Source: Wyeomyia smithii
Lineage: Eukaryota > Arthropoda > Insecta > Diptera > Culicidae
Direction of reading: 5' to 3'
Length of the DNA: 64,000 bases
Assembly (NCBI RefSeq): GCF_029784165.1
Contig: NC_073695.1
Span: 159,889,622-159,953,621 of the forward strand
The notes beneath the pieces were generated by a model that saw nothing but the letters and a program-made list of their open reading frames with translations, was not told where the DNA came from and did not search any database. Within the stretch, counting starts at the first letter, position 1; the number at the start of each line of letters is the position of its first letter. Positions 59,401-64,000 of the stretch are shown here, one piece after another. A program made the translations under genes and the position numbers.

Positions 59401-59483
59401 CGGTCTGTGCGGCCGCCTCTCAGATTGTTCTGGAGCTGCAACGTGTGTGGCGGGTCAACCACCAACACGCCAGTGGTAGCTAA
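56428..59483 (+). pseudogene. ORF2: endonuclease and reverse transcriptase, one frameshift
   Basis: The first part (56428-57200) carries the endonuclease: LNLNHCFAAQQLL, VISDPYRIP, VAGDFNAWAVEWGS, NSDHQAVCY. Near 57195-57235 the frame shifts, and 57235-59483 carries PPVYWWTDAIADLRSAC, SKAPGPDGIPNLAI, YRPICLLDTVGKVLE, FGFRKGRSTLDAI, LDVKNAFNSASWDSI, AGVPQGSILGPVLWN, the catalytic FADDITLEV, and near the C-terminus a CCHC motif (CPECVEEEETAEHVFFVCPRF, with H...C). No ATG stands at the start of ORF2; the frame begins with GTG or is entered from ORF1. Apart from the single frameshift it is complete. Confidence 0.9.
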
Positions 59484-59770
59484 TTACCAGTCTCCAGGTA
59501 GTTAGCTAGGAGGTTATAAGAGTAAAGAGGGTGCATCACGCACAAAAGCCACTCCCCGACGTAATACTTAACCGTCGTTCCGGGAAGACCAGGGCTGGAG
59601 ACTGGAGGGGTTTTAGTGGGTCGGGACAGGGATCAGTAGGTGTCTGGGCGAGTGTAACTACCCCAGCATCTCTCCTCTAGTCTCATCCCCACACCCTGAG
59701 TTCTCTTCTCAGGTGCCTGTTTGCAGATTTCCCCGCCACCTTTAAAAAAAAAAAAAAAAAAAAATACTTG

Positions 59771-59925
59771 TGTTCTATAATACAACCCTGAACTGAACTG
59801 AAAATAAACATATTAAATATTATCCTCGAAGATCCGGTCAATAAAAGATTCCATCACATAAGACCATATGGTTGAACGTTGTCATTTGAAATATTCGAAA
59901 TTCTTTTATATCGGTTTCCAGAACA
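59771..59925 (+). mobile_element. Gypsy 5' LTR, 155 bp
   Basis: Starts TGTTCTATAATACAACCCTG and ends TTTCCAGAACA. The next bases TGGTATCAGAAGTGG (59926-59940) fit a primer-binding site, with TGGTA-CAGA shared with initiator-Met tRNA-type sites (inferred). Its first six bases are also part of the R1-clade element's target duplication. Confidence 0.75.
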
Positions 59926-60039
59926 TGGTATCAGAAGTGGACGATTGTTATTAATACGATTCAGAAGTCTAATTGTATCGAAATTTTTCGCCGCGTGTGG
60001 TATTTATTCGGGTATCGAGTATTGTGGATCTTGATCGAC

Positions 60040-60470
60040 ATGGATCCATCTCAGTTCGAACGTTTTCTTCAGCATCAAAGCGACCTCTTCACAAGGCTGA
60101 TGCGAGATATGACCTTGACGGTAACTCAGCAATCAACGATCTCACAAATTTCGGTACCGCAGCCGTCACCCTTGATTGTAGAATGGAAGAAAAATGGATT
60201 TTTTTGAAAAGAGCTGGAACGAGTACTCCAAAGCCACTGGTATGGACCGTTGGCCTCAGAATGAAAACTCGAAGAAAGTCAGTATTCTATTTTCTGTCAT
60301 CGGAGAGCCAGCTCGGAAAAAATTCTTCAATTTTGAGCTGACAGCTGAGCAGCAGATAAATCCGACAGCAGCTTTAGCTGCCATCAAAGAAAAAGTGATT
60401 GCAAAACGGAATATTATAATAGATCGGCTAGATTTCTTCTCATCTTGTCAATGTTGTGTTTAGTGAGACG
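60040..60470 (+). pseudogene. Gypsy gag remnant
   Basis: From ATG 60040 the frame reads MDPSQFERFLQHQSDLFTRL, runs into QPSPLIVEWKKNGFF, and shifts at about 60190 to the frame MDFFEKSWNEYSKATGMDRW, ARKKFFNFELTAEQ. This matches the capsid style of Ty3/gypsy gag. It breaks up after 60460 with no zinc knuckle visible. Confidence 0.7.
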
Positions 60471-61712
60471 AAAACTAAAGATTCATCGGAAAAGCTACTC
60501 AACATATACCGTATTAAAGCACAAAAAATAGTAAACAACCACCAGGGGCTGTTTTCCGGATATGGAAAGTTCGCAGGTACGGTTACATTGGAAATAGATG
60601 AAAACGTCCATCGATTCAACCTCCAAGACGCATTCCCATCGCAATGAAAGATAAACTTAAAAAAGAGCTGGAACAGTTGGAGCAAGATGGTTTGATAGTC
60701 AAATTCACTAATTGGGTGAGCAATTTGCACTTTGGGATAGTCACTAATTGGGTGAGCAATTTGATCCTCGTACAGCGTCCAGGCTCGGATGGAATTCGTG
60801 TTTGTTTTTTTTTCTGTATGGACTCATCACTGCGACCAGAGCTTAGATCTATTGTGATATTGCCCAGGTGTTTTTTGTACTCTGCACTTCATATTATTGG
60901 CAGTATCACTATTCAAGTAAGTAATACGCTTATCATTTATATCCGTGCTTGTGTGTAAGTTGTACCTTTCCGTTTCAAGCTTACTGCTCTACTATACCGA
61001 GCCTCTGTCCATCCTAACAATATCGCCTATTTACAATTCCCTGTAGAGAACTTTCATACGTAAGGGTACTGTAGAATTCAGATTGAAGGAAGGGTACGTG
61101 GTGGGGAGCCTGAGAATAAACCCATGCTAAAGTCCCTTGACAACCATATGGCCTGATTCTACTAAGATTCACAATCACGACCACCTACTTACCAAAGCGG
61201 ACTCTGTAACCTTGCAGCTACGGAGCTCCCTTCGTGTTTGTTTAGACCCGGTTCCACTAAACAAGGCATTGAAGAGGCCGAACTTACAATTCGTAACCCT
61301 TGATGAAATTTTGCCGGAACTTGGAAAAGCCAAAGTATTTTCGAACGTGGATACTAGAAAAGGGTTTTGGCACGTTATGTTGGACGAAATGAGCAGCAAG
61401 TTAACCACATTTTGGACCCCTTTTGGACGTTTTCGCTGGGTTCGTTCACCTTTTGGCATTGACTCTGCGCCTGAAATATTCCAGTTAAAACTTCGAGAAG
61501 CTATAGCAGGTCTAGGAGGCGTAGAATGCATTGCTGATGACGTGCTGGTTTTCGGAACAGGTGACAAACTCGAAGATGCTTTAATTAACCACAATAGTTG
61601 CTTGGAAAGGCTTTTAATTCGTCTAGAAGAAAAAAAAGTGAAGCTTAACTTATCAAAACTCAAACTTTGCCAAACTGCTGTAAAGTTTTACGGACACTTG
61701 CTCATGGTTTAA
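60456..61712 (+). pseudogene. Gypsy protease/RT remnant
   Basis: Fragments in several frames: NIYRIKAQKIVNNHQGLFSG and FAGTVTLEIDENVHRFNLQD (60456-60647), then KDKLKKELEQLEQDGLI (60644). A 37-bp tandem repeat of CACTAATTGGGTGAGCAATT lies at 60706-60764, then unreadable DNA of about 400 bp. The RT resumes at 61200: LRVCLDPVPLNKALKRPN, FSNVDTRKGFWHVMLDE, FGRFRWVRSPFGIDSAPEIF, and the catalytic IADDVLVFG. A stop ends it at 61712. The repeat itself is a local duplication. Confidence 0.8.
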
Positions 61713-61781
61713 AACCAAGGTTAGCGTAGTAGTAAGGTTAGCGCTATTCGAGATTTTCCTACACCAGCAAATCGAAAAGAG

Positions 61782-62375
61782 GTGCACCGCTTCATACGAA
61801 TGGTGAACTATTTAAACCGTTTCATAAAAAACCTAAGTATCAAACTCACCAATCTTCGCCGACTGATTTTTGAAAAAGTTCCATGGCAGTGGACGCAAAT
61901 CGATGATGAAGACTTCAACAACATTAAATCACTTGTTGCAGATATCGGTACATTGCAGTATTATGACCCTACCATCCCGTTGCCGATTGAGTGTGACGCA
62001 AGTTGCCATGGCCTAGGTGTCGCCGTATTTCAACATAACGGTGTAGTAGGTTTCGCGTCAAGAACATTGATGGCAGCAGAAAGGAATTACGCACAAATAG
62101 AAAAAGAATTATTAGCCATCCTTGTCGCGTGTGTTCGGTTCGACCAACTCATCGTTGGAAATCCTAAAGCTGTTGTAAAAACCGACCATCGACCGTTGAT
62201 TAATATATTCCAGAAGCCGTTGTTATCGGCTCAACGTAGATTGCAACATATGCTTCTGAATCTCCAGCGATATACCTTGTCTATAATTTACGTACCTGGA
62301 AAGGACATTGTTGTAGCCGACGCTCGCTCTAGGGCACCAGCAGTAATCAGTGAACCGGAAGATGAATTCAACTAG
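61782..62375 (+). pseudogene. Gypsy RNase H remnant
   Basis: Connection domain RMVNYLNRFIKNLS followed by RNase H: PLPIECDASCHGLGVAVFQH (first catalytic Asp), YAQIEKELLAILVACVRF (Glu), VKTDHRPLINIF (Asp) and VPGKDIVVADARSR (final Asp). It is open for 197 codons and separated from the RT by a short frameshifted region at 61713-61781. Confidence 0.85.
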
Positions 62376-62594
62376 CTGTGTATCTTCAAAGCGCTCAAGG
62401 AGATTGAAGAGGTTGATCCCAAGTGTTACCTGAAAATTGCTGATCAACGTATTTGTGAACTCATACAAGAAACAAGTAAAGATTCTACAATGTAGCTGAT
62501 CGCCGACTTTATTCGGCACGGATGGCCGCCAGTAATCGATCGAGTTCCAGATAGTGTACGTGTTTACCATAGTTATAGAAATGAACTGTGCACA

Positions 62595-63526
62595 GTGGGC
62601 GGTTTAATACTCCGTAATGACAAAATCGTGGTACCGTACATTTTACGTCGCAAACTTGTTCAAAGCTGTCATGTCAGCCATGGCGGTGTTGAGGCTACAC
62701 TAAAATTGGCCAGGGCTAACTTGTTTTGGCCCGGTATGAGCGCCCAAATAACAAATGCTGTGAAAGAATGTGCTGTTTGTGCGAAATATGCCGCGTCCCA
62801 ACCACAACCTCCGATGTTATCACATGGTATACCAGTGTTTCCGTATAAAATGATAAGTATGGATGTATTTTTCTGCGAGTATCTAAACCGCAAGCAGAAA
62901 TTTCTCATTACCGAGGATCACTACTCGGACTTTTTTGAGATCGATTTACTTGAGGATTTAACACCGGAATCTGTCATAAGAGCGTGTAAACGCAATTTTG
63001 CACGTCATGGCGTGCCACAGAAAGTGCTTACTGACCAAGGAACGAATTTTGTAAACCGTAAAATGGCTCAGTTCGCAAATGATTGGGATTTCGAGCTCAT
63101 CACATCATCTCCACACCATCAACAGTCCAACGGAAAATCAGAAGCCGCAGTGAAAATAGCTAAACGGATAATGAACAAATGTCGGGAGACACTGGGGAAG
63201 ACTTCTGGTTTGCTCTCCTACACTGGCGCAATACTCCAAACAAAATCGAAACCAGTCCAGTCGCTAGGTTGTTTTCACGAGGTACTCGGTGTAGTGTGCC
63301 ATCCACTGTAACAAATTTACTTCCCAAATTGGTGAAAGATGTTCCGGAACTAATCGAAAAACAGCGTAAACGATCGAAGTTTCAGTACAATAAAAAGTCT
63401 CGTACTCTTCCCGATCTGCAGGCGGGGTCTCCAGTATTTGTACAGCTTAATCCAGAAGAAAACAAACTTTGGTCACCAGGAGTTTTCGAGCCAATTAAGT
63501 TATCGCTAGTATTTGGTCAACGTTAA
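62595..63526 (+). pseudogene. Gypsy integrase remnant
   Basis: The zinc finger HVSHGGVEATLKLARANLFW...CAVC is followed by the core (ISMDVFF, LTDQGTNFVNR, QQSNGKSEAAVKIAKRIM with the Glu). Near 63190 the frame shifts from KCRETLGK to DFWFALLHWRNTPNK, and continues through RKRSKFQYNKKSRTLPDLQ to a stop at 63526. The region 62376-62594 before it also has stops. It is dead but recent enough to read all catalytic residues. Confidence 0.85.
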
Positions 63527-63969
63527 AGGTACTGACTACAGGCCTAGATTAGTTCATTTAAAGCTTTGAATTGATTGACCAGCATCCAACACCAGGTTTC
63601 TCTCCTAATTTCTCTTCCTCGACGAATCATACCAATTCAACCTCTACCGATTTGTATTCGAAACAAGTGGAGACAAATGAAAATCAAAAACCGGCCTGCA
63701 GTAAAAATTAACAAAACAGTACAACGCCACCCGCCCTAACTTGTGACAATTCATCATCAGAGCCAACGTCAGAAGAAACAAGTGAAATGGAAACATCTGA
63801 ATCCTTGACGTTTATTCGAGAATCAAACTAGCGCAATAAGAGCCCAGTAAAGAATTCAGACGGCCAACAAGATCCGAACCGACCACGTCGAGAGAGACGT
63901 ATTCCAAAGAAGTTTCATGATTTCGATTTAACTTATAAATAATTTTTCTTTTATTCAAAAACGGGAAGA

Positions 63970-64000
63970 TGTTCTATAATACAACCCTGAACTTTAGAAC
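63970..64000 (+). mobile_element. Gypsy 3' LTR, beginning
   Basis: TGTTCTATAATACAACCCTG repeats the start of the 5' LTR, immediately after the purine-rich AAAAACGGGAAGA. The rest lies outside the window. Confidence 0.85.

Larger units (their letters stand above)
54908..59763 (+). mobile_element. R1-clade non-LTR retroposon, 4.9 kb
   Basis: ATACTTGTGTTCT at 54895-54907 and 59764-59776 is an exact 13-bp target duplication. A poly(A) tail of about 21 A residues (59744-59763) follows a 3' UTR. The 5' UTR runs from 54908 to 55015. Base composition is much richer in G and C than the surroundings. It has gag-like ORF1 and an ORF2 of endonuclease and RT without RNase H, ending in a CCHC motif, as in the R1 clade. 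Confidence 0.92.
59771..64000 (+). mobile_element. Ty3/gypsy element, decayed, 3' LTR cut by window end
   Basis: The 5' LTR (59771-59925) and 3' LTR start (63970) share TGTTCTATAATACAACCCTG. Between them are gag, RT, RNase H and integrase remnants in order, split by stops and deletions. The protease region is largely missing: only about 400 bp separate the gag-like frame from the RT start. No envelope-like frame was seen. Confidence 0.88.

Noticed and set aside
59771..64000. An envelope gene making the gypsy element an errantivirus
   Set aside because: Only about 440 bp lie between the integrase end and the 3' LTR, with short frames broken by stops and no envelope features.

Overview
The window looks like a piece of a large, repeat-swollen mosquito genome (culicine, most likely Aedes; inferred). 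The reasons are a Juan/Jockey-type retroposon, an R1-clade and an I/LOA-type retroposon, two Ty3/gypsy elements, a Tc1-mariner copy with DD37E spacing (a type described from mosquitoes), a Feilai-like tRNA SINE, many MITEs and long TA microsatellites. Nothing bacterial or viral in organisation was seen: no operons, CRISPR arrays or rRNA.

One host gene is supported. Two exons of peroxin-13 (PEX13) lie on the minus strand. The proline/tyrosine/glycine-rich N-terminal exon is at 34840-35165 and a conserved middle exon is at 16092-16322. They join in frame across canonical GT/AG sites (CG|T, giving EHR-FIQMAEESS). The intron between them is 18,517 bp and packed with mobile elements. The membrane-anchor and SH3 exons are not seen and should lie below position 1, so the next intron is at least 16 kb.

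Layout. 1-16.1 kb (inside the downstream PEX13 intron): a diverged mosquito repeat family in four copies, a TA array, a pogo-like MITE, a decayed RT, a minisatellite, a 124-bp satellite and an RNase H fragment. 16.3-34.8 kb (large intron): a 1.55-kb foldback, a SINE, a perfect 50-bp inverted repeat, a TA-flanked MITE, a duplicated promoter-like repeat, a DD37E transposase relic, a non-LTR RT relic, a gypsy fragment with a head-to-head inversion and its 3' LTR, and a nearly intact Juan-like retroposon with a perfect 14-bp target-site duplication. 35.2-45.3 kb (upstream of PEX13): an hAT-type MITE with an exact 8-bp duplication, 46 bp upstream of the exon's downstream neighbour (53 bp before the presumed ATG), a four-deep nest of DNA elements at 39-40.3 kb, a piggyBac-type MITE and hairpin MITEs. 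45.3-53.4 kb: an old inverted-repeat element split by an I/LOA-type retroposon, itself split by an hAT element that carries further MITEs. 53.6-54.6 kb: another hAT-like element with a hairpin MITE inside. 54.9-59.8 kb: a GC-rich R1-clade retroposon whose target duplication includes the first bases of the adjacent gypsy 5' LTR. 59.8-64 kb: that gypsy element, decayed, with the beginning of its 3' LTR at the window edge.

The genes do not form a pathway. The value of the window is a readable insertion chronology around a conserved peroxisome-biogenesis gene. All calls rest on reading the sequence; no database search was run, and family names beyond the motif evidence are from memory.
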